IMG/VR virus record: IMGVR_UViG_3300022744_000054
Location: 1-40,167 of that record
Direction: 5' to 3' (one strand)
DNA from: a virus
DNA: 40,167 bases
Under the pieces are notes generated by a model. It was not told the origin of the DNA, did not search any database, and was given only the letters and a program-made list of their open reading frames with translations. How positions within the stretch are numbered: position 1 is the stretch's first letter; the number at the start of each line of letters is the position of its first letter. The position numbers were made by a program, and so were the translations under genes. Below are positions 19,972 through 28,767 of this stretch, one piece after another.

Positions 19972-22024
19972 CATCCTCTGGCTCGACATCGAAACGCGCA
20001 GCCGCTGCGACCTCAAGAAGCGCGGCGTCTACAACTACGCCGCCGACCCGTCCACGCAGGTGCTGGTGATCTGCTGGGCGTGTAACAACGGCCCCGTGAA
20101 GACGTGGACCAAGTCCAGCGGCAAGGGCTGGCCGGTCGAGTTCCTCAACGCGTACAAGTCCTACGAGGCGCAGAAGCGGGCGCACAACGCCGGCTTCGAA
20201 CGGCTCGTGCTCGGAGCCAAGTGCGGTCCGCGCCCCATAGAGGAGTGGTACTGCACCGCCACGCAGGCGCGCGCCTGTAGCCTCCCCGGGGCGCTCGACA
20301 CGCTCAGCATGGCGCTGAACCTCGACGTGAAGAAGAGCAAGCGGGGCCTGTTCCTGATCCGCGAGCTGTCGATACCACGTCCTGATGGCAGCTTCAACGA
20401 AGACCCGGCGCTCATGGCCGAGTTCGCGTCCTATTGCGCCGACGACGTGCGGTCGATGCGCGAGATGAGCCTCGCGCTGGCACCGCTCACCGACGAGGCG
20501 CTGGAGGTGCACCACGTCAACGAGCACATCAACGACCGGGGCGTGCCCATCGACACCGAGCTGTGCGAGCTGGCTACCGGGTACGCCGAGCGTGAGGCCG
20601 AGGAGGCCAACGCGATGGTGCAGGTGATCAGCGGCGGGGCGCTCAAGACCGCCAAGGGCACCAAGCTCACCGAGTGGCTGTACGAGCGCCTGCCCGAGCA
20701 CGCGCAGAACAAGATGGTGAAGCACAAGACCGTCGCGGTGAACGTCGAGCAGCGCGGCTCGGCAATGGCCGGCAGCGGCTCCACCGAGATGACCCCGGGG
20801 GCCCCCGAGACGATGACCAAGCGGTCGCTGTCGCTGGACGCCGACATCCGCAGCACGCTGCTGGACCTCGTGGCCGAGAACCCGGACGAGTACGACATCG
20901 ACGCTGTCAGCATGCTGGAGGCGGCCGAGGCCGCAGCCATGTCCTCCGTGTCGAAGTTCCAGACCATGCTCAACCGCGCCAACAGCGACGGCCGGCTGCG
21001 CGGCGCGATCATCACCAACGGCGCGGCGCAGACCGGGCGCTTCAGCAGCACCGGGGCGCAGCTCCACAACTTCAGCCGCACGGTCGCCCCGGACCCGGAG
21101 GCCGTCAAGGCGCAGATGCGCAAGGGCGAGGATTTCGGCAACCAGACCCTTGCCACTTTAAAGTCGATGCTGCGCCCGGCCATCGCCAGCCCCAAGGGCA
21201 TGATCGTGCGCGGTGACTGGTCAGCGGTCGAGGCCCGGGGCTTGCCGTGGCTGGTCAACACCGGGGGCAGCCAACGCTACCTCGACGCGTTCCGCGACCC
21301 GACCCGGGACATCTACGTCGAGCAGAGCCACGCCGCCGGCCTAGGCGGGGCAAGGCAGCCCGGCAAGGTGGTGGTGCTGTCGCTGGGCTATGGCGGCGGC
21401 CCCAACGCGCTGCTGCGCATGGCGAAGGGCTACAGCGTGACCATCGACGCACCGGACGCCACGGTCAGGCAATGGCGCGCCCGCAACGGCTGGGCGGTGC
21501 AGTGGTGGAAGGCGCTGGTGGCCGCCGCCAAGGACGCCATCGTCGCCGATCTGCGCGGCGAGGGCGGCAAGCTGTTCCACGCGGGCCGGATCGCGTTCGC
21601 GTGCCACGGCGGCTGGCTCATCATGCAGCTCCCGTGCGGTCGGTGCATCTACTACCCGTTCGCCAAGCTCACCGAGGGCAAGTACGGCACCGACATCGAA
21701 CACATGAAGGCGGCGTGGAAACCCAAGGCGGGCGCGACCGAATGGCCCCGGGCGAGGCTGTGGCACGGCACGCTGGCCGAGAACGCCACGCAGGCGGCGT
21801 GCGCGTCGCTGCTGCGGTACTCGCTCGTGCGCGGCTTCAGGAAGGGCCTGCCGATCATCGGGCACGTGCACGACGAGGTGGTGCTGGAGTACCCGGGCCG
21901 TGGCAAGAAGGCCGTGGCGGCGATGCAGCACGAGCTTGAGCAGGTGATGGTGGAGGTGCCAGACTGGGCCGAGGGGTTCCCGCTGGCTGTCGAGACTGCG
22001 GCAGCGCCGCGCTTTGGAAAGTGA
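19964..22024 (+). CDS. DNA polymerase, family A, with 3'-5' exonuclease
   Basis: A 686-residue protein. The exonuclease domain starts at WLDIETRS (Asp8, Glu10), with HNAGFER near 74-80 and YCADDV near 157-162. Polymerase motif A is GDWSAVEAR (Asp418), motif B region RQPGKVVVLSLGYGG (Lys468, Tyr476), motif C HDE at 636-638. No 5'-3' exonuclease domain is present, as usual for phage enzymes. This is the replicative polymerase. The ATG overlaps the DUF551 gene. An octamer CTTTAAAG lies within it at 21156. Confidence 0.93.
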   Translation: MTDILWLDIETRSRCDLKKRGVYNYAADPSTQVLVICWACNNGPVKTWTKSSGKGWPVEFLNAYKSYEAQKRAHNAGFERLVLGAKCGPRPIEEWYCTATQARACSLPGALDTLSMALNLDVKKSKRGLFLIRELSIPRPDGSFNEDPALMAEFASYCADDVRSMREMSLALAPLTDEALEVHHVNEHINDRGVPIDTELCELATGYAEREAEEANAMVQVISGGALKTAKGTKLTEWLYERLPEHAQNKMVKHKTVAVNVEQRGSAMAGSGSTEMTPGAPETMTKRSLSLDADIRSTLLDLVAENPDEYDIDAVSMLEAAEAAAMSSVSKFQTMLNRANSDGRLRGAIITNGAAQTGRFSSTGAQLHNFSRTVAPDPEAVKAQMRKGEDFGNQTLATLKSMLRPAIASPKGMIVRGDWSAVEARGLPWLVNTGGSQRYLDAFRDPTRDIYVEQSHAAGLGGARQPGKVVVLSLGYGGGPNALLRMAKGYSVTIDAPDATVRQWRARNGWAVQWWKALVAAAKDAIVADLRGEGGKLFHAGRIAFACHGGWLIMQLPCGRCIYYPFAKLTEGKYGTDIEHMKAAWKPKAGATEWPRARLWHGTLAENATQAACASLLRYSLVRGFRKGLPIIGHVHDEVVLEYPGRGKKAVAAMQHELEQVMVEVPDWAEGFPLAVETAAAPRFGK

Positions 22025-22029
22025 AGACC

Positions 22030-22332
22030 ATGATTGACAAGAAGCCAGCGGTCGGCCGCATCCTGTTCCGCACCAGCCCGTTGTGGGGCGGGCACTTCGC
22101 GCGCTGCGGGGTGATCACCCGTGCCGGCGACAAGACCGTCGCGTACGTCAGGCGCAAGAACGCCAAGCCCGGGATGCTGTACACGCTATCTGTAGCCGCC
22201 GTGTGCGACACCGAGGACGAGGCCGCGACGCTTGAAGCGTTCGACCGGCGCGCCCGGGAGACGATCAGCGACACCATCGACCGCTTCCGTTTCGAGGCAG
22301 CGGTGCTCACCAACAGCGTGCGCAAGCCCTGA
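22030..22332 (+). CDS. Small basic early protein after DNA polymerase
   Basis: A 100-residue protein starting MIDKKPAVGRILFRTSPLWGGHFARCGVITRAG. A GTG at 22021 overlapping the polymerase stop is an alternative start; the ATG at 22030 is better spaced from GGAAAG. A basic beta-rich front is followed by an acidic helix (TEDEAATLEAFDRRARETISDTIDRFRFEAA). No family was recognised. Confidence 0.6.
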   Translation: MIDKKPAVGRILFRTSPLWGGHFARCGVITRAGDKTVAYVRRKNAKPGMLYTLSVAAVCDTEDEAATLEAFDRRARETISDTIDRFRFEAAVLTNSVRKP

Positions 22333-22340
22333 AAAGACAA

Positions 22341-22363
22341 CGGCCCGGGGGTTGCCCGGGCCG
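22341..22363 (+). terminator. Strong GC hairpin downstream of the post-polymerase gene
   Basis: CGGCCCGGG (22341-22349), loop of five, CCCGGGCCG (22355-22363), nine perfect pairs. The bases after it are CCGCTTCC, without a T-run, so termination would be inefficient or factor-dependent. Confidence 0.55.
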
Positions 22364-22384
22364 CCGCTTCCTCACCACAAGGAG

Positions 22385-22442
22385 GGTTCACGCCCTCTGG
22401 TCGGGAGGAGGGGGTACTCAAAACCAACCAGAGGGATGAACC
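22385..22442 (+). promoter_or_regulatory. RNA hairpin that could mask the primase-helicase ribosome site
   Basis: GGTTCA (22385-22390) pairs with TGAACC (22437-22442), and CCCTCTGGT (22393-22401) pairs exactly with ACCAGAGGG (22427-22435). That makes a 15-pair stem with a small internal loop. The GAGGG at 22431-22435 is the likely ribosome site for the GTG at 22444 and is inside the stem. The loop holds a decoy-like GGGAGGAGGGGG. This could be a translational switch or protein-binding operator. Confidence 0.65.
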
Positions 22443-22443
22443 A

Positions 22444-24510
22444 GTGACGAACGATACAGACAAACCGGCGGCAACGCAACCGTACCCCGAGGCGATGCGG
22501 GAGGCGAAGCGGTGGCTGCTCCACAAGGCCAAGAAGCCGTACTACACCAGCGGCACCAGCCGGGGCAAGACCGGCACCCCGCGCGACATCGCGCGCCTTG
22601 CCACGTACGACGAGGCGGTCGCGGCGCTGGCCGCGTCACCTGACAGCTACGACGGGCTCGGGTTCGCGCTCGGCGACGGGTGGCACGGGGTGGACTTGGA
22701 CAAGATCGGCAAGCCGTGGGGCAAGGTCGCCGAGCCGTGGGCGTCGAAGATCATCGATACCGCTTTAAAGCAGGGCCTGTACGTCGAGCGCAGCTTCAGC
22801 GGCAGCGGGGCGCACCTGATCGGGTTCGGGCCGTGCGACGTGACCATGGGCGCGAACAAGAGCGGGGTCGAGGTGTACAGCGCCGGGCGGTACTTCACCA
22901 TGACCGGCAACACCGGGTTCGGGGCCATGACGCGCAAGGGCGCGATCCTCGGCAACCTTGAGGGCCCGCTGCTGGAGCTGATCCAGCGCCGGCACGGCGC
23001 GTTCAGCAAGCGCACCGCGCGCCCGGACATCACGCACGTCGTGGCGCTGCCGCCCGAGCGCGTGCCGACGCTGTGGGACGACATCTCGCGGCGCGCCCCC
23101 AAGCTCTTGGAGGACATCGACCCGGACTGCGGCTACGACGACTGGTACAAGGTCGGGATGGCGCTCCACAAGGAGTCGAACGGGCACCCGGACGCGCTCC
23201 AGATGTGGGAGGGCTGGTCGATGAAGGGCTCCAAGTTTCAGGACGGGGACTGCTCGAAACGCTGGGACGGGTTCAGCGTGGACCGGGGCGACGCGGTCGG
23301 ATTCGGCACCATCGTGCATCTGGCCGAAACGGCGCGGGCCACTAGGAAGGCCGCCAAGGGCCCAAAGCGGTCAAGGCAGGGGAAGGTATCAACCGACGCC
23401 CAAAACGCCGCTGGCGGGGCTGTACGCAAGCCGCAGGGGCCTTTTGCGGCGATCCCGAGCGGAAACCTGATGCCGGAACAGGAAAGTGTTGCACCAGCGC
23501 AACAGGACGGCCTGATCAACGGGCTGCCGTCGAGCTTCATGCTGGGGGCGCTGCGGAAGATGAACATCCCCAAGACCGAGTGGCTGGTCGAGGGGATGAT
23601 CACCCGGGGCCTGCACATGCTGGCCGGCGCACCCAAGGGCGGCAAGAGCTACCTCGTGCTCCAGATGTGCATGGCGGTGGCGGCCGGCAAGCCGTTCCTC
23701 GGGCGCGCCACGCGGCAGTGCCGGGTCAGCTACTTCGACCTTGAGGAGTGGCACGAGCTGCTCGACATCAGGGCCGAGCGGATCGCGCTCGGGAACGACA
23801 TCGACATGGACCACTGCCCGGTGTCGGTGCGGCTGGAGACGGGCGTCGGCGAGGCGGCGATGGCCGACATGCAGGCCGAGATAGACGCCGGCAGCAAGCT
23901 GATCGTGATCGACCTGTTCGCGCGGATCAGGGACGAGCTTTCCGAGAACCCCAAGGCGAACGTGTACGCCCGGGACATGGAGGCCGTGGGGCGCTTGGCG
24001 GACTTCGCGCTGAGCCACCCGGACGTCGCCATCGTGGTGGTGCACCACACCAACAAGGGTACGCACAGCGAGTGGCAGAACAGGCTCAGCGGCTCGGCCG
24101 GCGTGGCCGGGGCGTCGCACACCAACATCCTGCTGTCGCGGCCGGACATGCGCGGCTGGGACGAGGACGACCGCGAGGAGGGCATGAAGTACCGGACCCT
24201 GAACGTGGCCGGCAAGATGGTGGACGAGCAGGAGCTGGTGCTCGCGCAGATGGCGCACGGCGGCGGCTGGGAGGTGAGCGGCCTGAAGCCGTGGGAGGTG
24301 AGCACGACGCGCAAGCAGAAGAAGCTGGTGCTGTACCTGCACGCGGCATACCCGGAGTGGCGCGACAGCAAGACCGTGGCCGAGGCCATGGGGATGAAAC
24401 GCGACGCGGCCCTGAAGCTGTTGCAGCGGATGGCGCAGCAGGGGGTGATTGAGTCGGACGGGCAGGGCGGGAAGGGCTACCGTGCGAAGCAGGCGAGGGC
24501 CGGTGATTGA
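22444..24510 (+). CDS. Bifunctional primase (PrimPol) and RepA-like helicase
   Basis: A 688-residue protein starting at GTG. The N-terminal PrimPol domain shows GLGFALGDGWHGVDLDK with catalytic Asp84 and Asp86, and SGSGAHLIGFG. A PriCT-like module follows (DCGYDDWYKVGMALH, LQMWEGWSMKGSKF). A linker leads to the RecA/RepA-like helicase: Walker A GAPKGGKS (395-402), Walker B LIVIDLFARI with Asp490, and VVVHHTNKG. A short HTH-like tail ends the protein. It synthesises primers and unwinds DNA at the phage fork. Translation may be controlled by the hairpin just upstream. Confidence 0.9.
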   Translation: MTNDTDKPAATQPYPEAMREAKRWLLHKAKKPYYTSGTSRGKTGTPRDIARLATYDEAVAALAASPDSYDGLGFALGDGWHGVDLDKIGKPWGKVAEPWASKIIDTALKQGLYVERSFSGSGAHLIGFGPCDVTMGANKSGVEVYSAGRYFTMTGNTGFGAMTRKGAILGNLEGPLLELIQRRHGAFSKRTARPDITHVVALPPERVPTLWDDISRRAPKLLEDIDPDCGYDDWYKVGMALHKESNGHPDALQMWEGWSMKGSKFQDGDCSKRWDGFSVDRGDAVGFGTIVHLAETARATRKAAKGPKRSRQGKVSTDAQNAAGGAVRKPQGPFAAIPSGNLMPEQESVAPAQQDGLINGLPSSFMLGALRKMNIPKTEWLVEGMITRGLHMLAGAPKGGKSYLVLQMCMAVAAGKPFLGRATRQCRVSYFDLEEWHELLDIRAERIALGNDIDMDHCPVSVRLETGVGEAAMADMQAEIDAGSKLIVIDLFARIRDELSENPKANVYARDMEAVGRLADFALSHPDVAIVVVHHTNKGTHSEWQNRLSGSAGVAGASHTNILLSRPDMRGWDEDDREEGMKYRTLNVAGKMVDEQELVLAQMAHGGGWEVSGLKPWEVSTTRKQKKLVLYLHAAYPEWRDSKTVAEAMGMKRDAALKLLQRMAQQGVIESDGQGGKGYRAKQARAGD

Positions 24511-24511
24511 C

Positions 24512-24615
24512 CCTCGCGCGCGATAGAACTGTATTGTTTACTAGTCTGATGTGTCCTATGGTAATCAAAGGTTCGGACACTTCGGACTAGTATTTGATAT
24601 AGCACGCGCGCGAGG
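24512..24615. repeat. Large nested inverted repeat between replication and packaging genes
   Basis: Three nearly concentric pairs of arms: CCTCGCGCGCG at 24512-24522 with its exact complement at 24605-24615 (11 bp), TACTAGTC at 24539-24546 with 24585-24592 (8 bp), and GTGTCC at 24551-24556 with 24575-24580 (6 bp). The inner two share the same centre. The inside is A/T-rich. It lies in the only large gap of the rightward arm before the terminase genes. It could be an origin, a packaging signal, an operator or a long RNA hairpin; no T-run follows. Confidence 0.85.
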
Positions 24616-24716
24616 CGGCGACGTTTGCCCCGCTGGAACGCTAACCACATGGGGCTGGACAGTGTCAAGCGGGTGGGGTACAGTCCCGCGCATCAACGGG
24701 TTAGGGGGTGCAGGGT
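24616..24716. other. Gap upstream of the small terminase gene
   Basis: Together with 24512-24615 this is a 206-base gap. I see no convincing gene in either strand and no strong sigma70 promoter. A weak candidate, TTGACC (24507-24512) with TATTGT (24532-24537), falls within the left arm of the repeat. AGGGGG before the terminase ATG serves as ribosome site. Confidence 0.4.
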
Positions 24717-25094
24717 ATGGCGTTTGGGCACGGCAAGGGCAAGAGCAACCCCGGGGGGCAGCCGACGACGGCTCTGCCCCCGCGCCCGTTTGAGGCCGCT
24801 TTAAAGCGTGCGATCATCCAAGAGAACAGCTACCGGCTGCGCAAGATGGCCGAGCAGGTGCTGGACCTCGCGGCCGAGGGCGAACAGTGGGCGGTGCTCT
24901 TCGTCGCTGACCGCCTCGACGGCAAGCCGCGCCAAGCAGTGCCGACGCAGGACGAGAACGGCGCGCCGGTCACCGTGGGCAGCATCACGTACCACATCGT
25001 TGACGCCACCAAGCCCACCGACCGCAGCAAGGAGCCTCCGGCTACAGTCACACCGCTGCGGCCCACCATGGCCGCTGTGAGGCGCTCGGCGTGA
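24717..25094 (+). CDS. Terminase small subunit-like protein (DUF5681-like start)
   Basis: A 125-residue protein. The N-terminus KGKSNPGGQP matches the short NP-x-G-x-P motif of DUF5681 proteins found beside terminases. Residues 25-60 form a helix (FEAALKRAIIQENSYRLRKMAEQVLDLAAEGEQWAVLFVADRL) and the C-terminus is Pro/Thr-rich and flexible. Small terminases recognise phage DNA for packaging. The ATG at 24717 is preferred to a GTG three codons upstream. The stop overlaps the large terminase GTG. Position is the strongest evidence. Confidence 0.75.
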   Translation: MAFGHGKGKSNPGGQPTTALPPRPFEAALKRAIIQENSYRLRKMAEQVLDLAAEGEQWAVLFVADRLDGKPRQAVPTQDENGAPVTVGSITYHIVDATKPTDRSKEPPATVTPLRPTMAAVRRSA

Positions 25095-26329
25095 ACGCCC
25101 CGGCCAACCTCATGCTCCCGGTCGCGCGGCCCTTTGAGCCGCTGCTGGCACCGGCACGCAACCTCGCCGCATGGGGTGGCCGCGCATCAGGCAAGTCCTA
25201 CTTCTTCGCCGACCGCGTCATCAGTCGCTCCATGGGCGAGAAGCTCGACGTGGTCTGTATCCGCGAGGTACAGCGCACGCTGCGCACCAGCGTGAAGAAG
25301 CTGCTGGAGGAGCGCATCTCCGAGCACAACGTCGGGTACGCGTTCGAAGTGCAGGACGCGCGCATCCTGACCAAGCTCGGCGGCGTGATCATCTTCGAAG
25401 GCATGCAGAACCAGACCAGCGAGTCGATCAAGTCGCTGCAAGGCTTTAAAGTCGCATGGGCCGAGGAAGCCCAGACCCTGTCACAGCGAAGCATCGAAAT
25501 GCTCGTGCCGACGCTGCGAGCGCCCGGCAGCCAGCTCTGGTGGTCATGGAACCCCAACCTCCCCACCGACCCGGTCGATGCGTACTTCCGCGCGGAGGGC
25601 GAGGAGCTGCCGCCCGACACGATCATCGTCAAGGCGCTGTACCACGACAACCCGTGGCTGTCCGACGAGTCTCTCGCCGACGCCGAGTACATGCGCCGCC
25701 GCGACTTCGAACGCTACCTGCACGTGTGGGAGGCAGAGTACGAGAGCCGCAGCGAGGCGCGCGTCTTCAAGAACTGGACCATCGAAGAGTTTGACACGCC
25801 GCCCGGCACCATGCTGCGGTTCGGTGCCGACTGGGGCTTCAGCGTGGACCCGAGCGTGCTGGTGCGCTGCTGGCTCGACGGTCGCCGCCTGATGGTGGAC
25901 TACGAGGCGTACATGCGCGGTTGCGAGATTGACATGCTGCCCGACCTGTTCGACACGGTGCCCGAGGCGCACAAGTTCTTCATCACGGCCGACAGCTCGC
26001 GGCCCGAGACGATCAGCTACATGCAGAAGCACGGCTATCCGCGCATGAACCGGGCCGTGAAGGGCCCCGGGTCGCTGGAGGAGGGCATCGCGTTCCTCCA
26101 GAGCTACGACATCGTGGTGCACCCGCGCTGCACGCACGTGATCGATGAGCTGAAGGCGTACAAGTACAAGACCGACGAGCTGACCGGCAAGGTGATGCCG
26201 CTGCTTGAGGACAAGAACAACCACGTGATCGACAGCCTGCGCTACGCCTGCGAGGGCGTCCGACGCGCCGCCAAGGCGCAGCACAGCTTTAAAGCGGAAG
26301 ACATGCGACCAACCCGGAGCATCATGTAA
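25091..26329 (+). CDS. terL: Terminase large subunit
   Basis: A 412-residue protein of the PBSX/XtmB type. The ATPase has Walker A GGRASGKS (29-36) and Walker B VAWAEEA (121-127). The C-terminal RNase H-like nuclease shows FGADWGFSVDPS (Asp247), ITADSSRPE and NNHVIDSLRYA. It drives DNA translocation into the prohead and cuts the concatemer. The GTG start makes a GTGA overlap with the small subunit. Two octamers CTTTAAAG lie in the gene (25444 and 26287). The stop overlaps the portal ATG. Confidence 0.93.
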   Translation: MNAPANLMLPVARPFEPLLAPARNLAAWGGRASGKSYFFADRVISRSMGEKLDVVCIREVQRTLRTSVKKLLEERISEHNVGYAFEVQDARILTKLGGVIIFEGMQNQTSESIKSLQGFKVAWAEEAQTLSQRSIEMLVPTLRAPGSQLWWSWNPNLPTDPVDAYFRAEGEELPPDTIIVKALYHDNPWLSDESLADAEYMRRRDFERYLHVWEAEYESRSEARVFKNWTIEEFDTPPGTMLRFGADWGFSVDPSVLVRCWLDGRRLMVDYEAYMRGCEIDMLPDLFDTVPEAHKFFITADSSRPETISYMQKHGYPRMNRAVKGPGSLEEGIAFLQSYDIVVHPRCTHVIDELKAYKYKTDELTGKVMPLLEDKNNHVIDSLRYACEGVRRAAKAQHSFKAEDMRPTRSIM

Positions 26330-28767
26330 TGGCGAAGCGTCGCAACAAGACCCCACCTGTAGACAGCCGCTACGATATCGTCAAGGGCACGTTCGCTTTT
26401 GAGGACAGGCCGCTGCCGCCCGCGAACAAGGACGGCGACGGTGACGACGAGGCCGGCGAGCCGCAAAGCTCCGACGAGGACATCCTCAAGGAGGCCAACG
26501 AGCGGTGGGAGTACAGCGTCGAGAACGACACCGACAACCGGAACCAGTACAAGGAGGACTACAACTTCACGTACACGCCCGGGTCGCAGTGGGACGACAG
26601 CCTGCGGGCCCAGCGCAACGTGTGGAAGGAGCCCTGCCTTGAGTTCAACCAGCTCACGCAGTTCGTCCATCAGGTCGTCAACGACCAGCGCCAGAACCGC
26701 CCCGGCATCCGCATCTACCCGGCCGGCGGCAAGGCCAGCGAGGCCGCTGCCGACATCCGGCAGGGCATGATCCGCAGCATCGAATACCACAGCAAGGCCG
26801 AGTCGGTGTACGACACCGGCTACGAGTGCAGCGTCGTGGGTGGCCGTGGCTGGTGGCGCATGCTCACCGAGTACGAGCCCATGTCGTTCAACCAGCGCAT
26901 CGTCATCAAGGCCATCAAGGACTCGCTGAGCGTGCGCGCCGACGACAACTACGAGGAGCCCGACGCGCGCGACCGCAAGTGGCTGTTCGTGCAGGAGGTG
27001 CTCAGCAAGGACGAGTTCACGCGCCGCTACCCCAAGGCGAAGCCGCTCGACTGGGACAGCCTCGACAAGTCGTGGACCGACGGCCGCGACACGGTCATCG
27101 TGGTGGACTACTACCGGCGCGTGTGCCGGCAACGCACGCTGGTGATGATGAGCGACGGCGCGGTGGGCTGGAAGGACACGATGCCCACGCCGCCCGAGGG
27201 CGTCACTATCAAGGCCGAGCGCGAGGCCGACGACTGGGAGGTCGAGTGGTTCAAGCTCGCGGGCGGGCAGCAGGTGCTGGAACGCTACGAGTGCCCGGGC
27301 AAGTACATTCCGGTGGTCCAGACCGTGGGCGACGAGCTGCTGCTTGAGGGCAAGCGCACGTACCAAGGGCTCATACGCCACGCCAAAGACCCGCAGCGCA
27401 TGCTGAACTACGGCATGACCCAGCAGGCCATCCACCTCGCGCTGACGCCACGCGCGCCGTGGATCGCGGCCGCAGGCCAGATCGAAGCCTACAAGGACAT
27501 CTGGAAAAACGCGAACGTGGACAACCACGCGTACCTGCCGTACGACCCGATCACCATCGACGGTGTCGCGGTGCCGCCGCCGCAGCGCACGCAGCCGTCG
27601 ATGCCCGACGCCGGCTGGCTGAACTGGACGCAGCAGCAGATCGCCATGATCAAGTCCACGATCGGCATGTACGAGAACAGCCTCGGGCAGCGCAACAACG
27701 AGCAGTCCGGGCGCGCCATCCTCGCGCGCGAGAAGCAGGGCGACAACGCCACGTTCCACTTCAGCGACAACCTGTCGCGCGCCATCGCGCTCACGGGCGA
27801 GATTGCGATGGACTGGCTCCCGGTCGTGTACGACACGCGCCGCATCGTGCACATCGTCGGGCTCGACGGCTCGCGCAAGCAGGTGGAGCTGAACCAGCCG
27901 GGCGTCGATGTAGCCGAGAACGGCGCGATCCAGTCGATCAAGCTCAACAGCCTGAACGACGACGGCCAGTACGCGGTCGTGGTCGAGGCTGGCCCGAGCT
28001 ACGCCACCAAGCGGCAGGAGACGGCCGACAAGCTCGCGCAGCTCGTCAAGGCATTCCCGCCCATCATGCAGGTCGCCGGCGACCTCGTGGTCAAGGCGCA
28101 GGACATCCCCGACGCCGACGCGCTCGCCGAGCGGCTTCGGTTCGCGCTGCCGCCCGCGATACAGGAGGCGCTGCGCGCCGAGGAGCAGGGCAACAAAGCC
28201 CCGGACCCCAAGTCGATGATGCTGGCGAACCAGCTCAAGCAGATGCAGGGCATGTTGCAGAAGGCGGCGCAGGACGTGCAGCGCCTGCAAAGCGGTGTAG
28301 CCGAGAAGATGCAGGCGGCGCAGCTCACCGCTCAGGCTACAAAGGAGGCCGCCGACCGCGCCTCGCAGGAGGCACAGGTCAAGGCCCAGAACGACACCGT
28401 GAAGTCGATCCGGCAGGCCGAGATGGACGCCTCTTTAAAGATCAGGCTGGCGATGATCGACCAGCAGACCGCGCTGCGCAAGGCGGCCATCGACCGTGCC
28501 ACCAAGCTGGAGGTCGCGGTCATGGCGACCGAGGCCGAGCAGGAGCAGCAGCGCATGGTGCTGGAGGCTGAGGCGTACGCCCGGGCGGCGCAGCAGGCGG
28601 TCGACAGCGAGCACCACTACAGCTCGCTCGCGGCCGAGCAGGAGGCGCGCACGGTCGAGCAGGAGATGGCGCAGCAGCAGCACGAGGACCAGATGGAGCA
28701 GCAGCGTGCTGCCATGGAGCAACAGGCCGCCGCTGACGCGGCATCGCAGACAGGAGCTACAGAATGA
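26329..28767 (+). CDS. Portal protein, P22-like
   Basis: An 812-residue protein of the size and layout of P22 gp1-type portals (P22 gp1 is 725 residues). Recognisable features are WEYSVENDTDNRNQYKEDYNF, LEFNQLTQFVHQVVNDQRQNRPGIRIYP and AILAREKQGD. After about residue 600 there is a long Gln/Ala/Glu-rich helical barrel region that runs to the C-terminus (EQQRMVLEAEAYARAAQQAVDSEHHYS). The portal forms the dodecameric DNA channel at one capsid vertex. It starts by TAATG overlap with terL and overlaps the next gene by four bases. Confidence 0.88.
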   Translation: MAKRRNKTPPVDSRYDIVKGTFAFEDRPLPPANKDGDGDDEAGEPQSSDEDILKEANERWEYSVENDTDNRNQYKEDYNFTYTPGSQWDDSLRAQRNVWKEPCLEFNQLTQFVHQVVNDQRQNRPGIRIYPAGGKASEAAADIRQGMIRSIEYHSKAESVYDTGYECSVVGGRGWWRMLTEYEPMSFNQRIVIKAIKDSLSVRADDNYEEPDARDRKWLFVQEVLSKDEFTRRYPKAKPLDWDSLDKSWTDGRDTVIVVDYYRRVCRQRTLVMMSDGAVGWKDTMPTPPEGVTIKAEREADDWEVEWFKLAGGQQVLERYECPGKYIPVVQTVGDELLLEGKRTYQGLIRHAKDPQRMLNYGMTQQAIHLALTPRAPWIAAAGQIEAYKDIWKNANVDNHAYLPYDPITIDGVAVPPPQRTQPSMPDAGWLNWTQQQIAMIKSTIGMYENSLGQRNNEQSGRAILAREKQGDNATFHFSDNLSRAIALTGEIAMDWLPVVYDTRRIVHIVGLDGSRKQVELNQPGVDVAENGAIQSIKLNSLNDDGQYAVVVEAGPSYATKRQETADKLAQLVKAFPPIMQVAGDLVVKAQDIPDADALAERLRFALPPAIQEALRAEEQGNKAPDPKSMMLANQLKQMQGMLQKAAQDVQRLQSGVAEKMQAAQLTAQATKEAADRASQEAQVKAQNDTVKSIRQAEMDASLKIRLAMIDQQTALRKAAIDRATKLEVAVMATEAEQEQQRMVLEAEAYARAAQQAVDSEHHYSSLAAEQEARTVEQEMAQQQHEDQMEQQRAAMEQQAAADAASQTGATE

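Noticed and set aside
24551-24793. Small frame across the gap and into the small terminase
   Set aside because: It overlaps the terminase in another frame, has no ribosome site and runs through the inverted repeat.
26242-28290. Very long minus-strand open frame (682 codons) opposite the portal gene
   Set aside because: It is a frame shadow of GC-rich coding DNA, has no ribosome site or recognisable domain and is opposite a clear P22-like portal.
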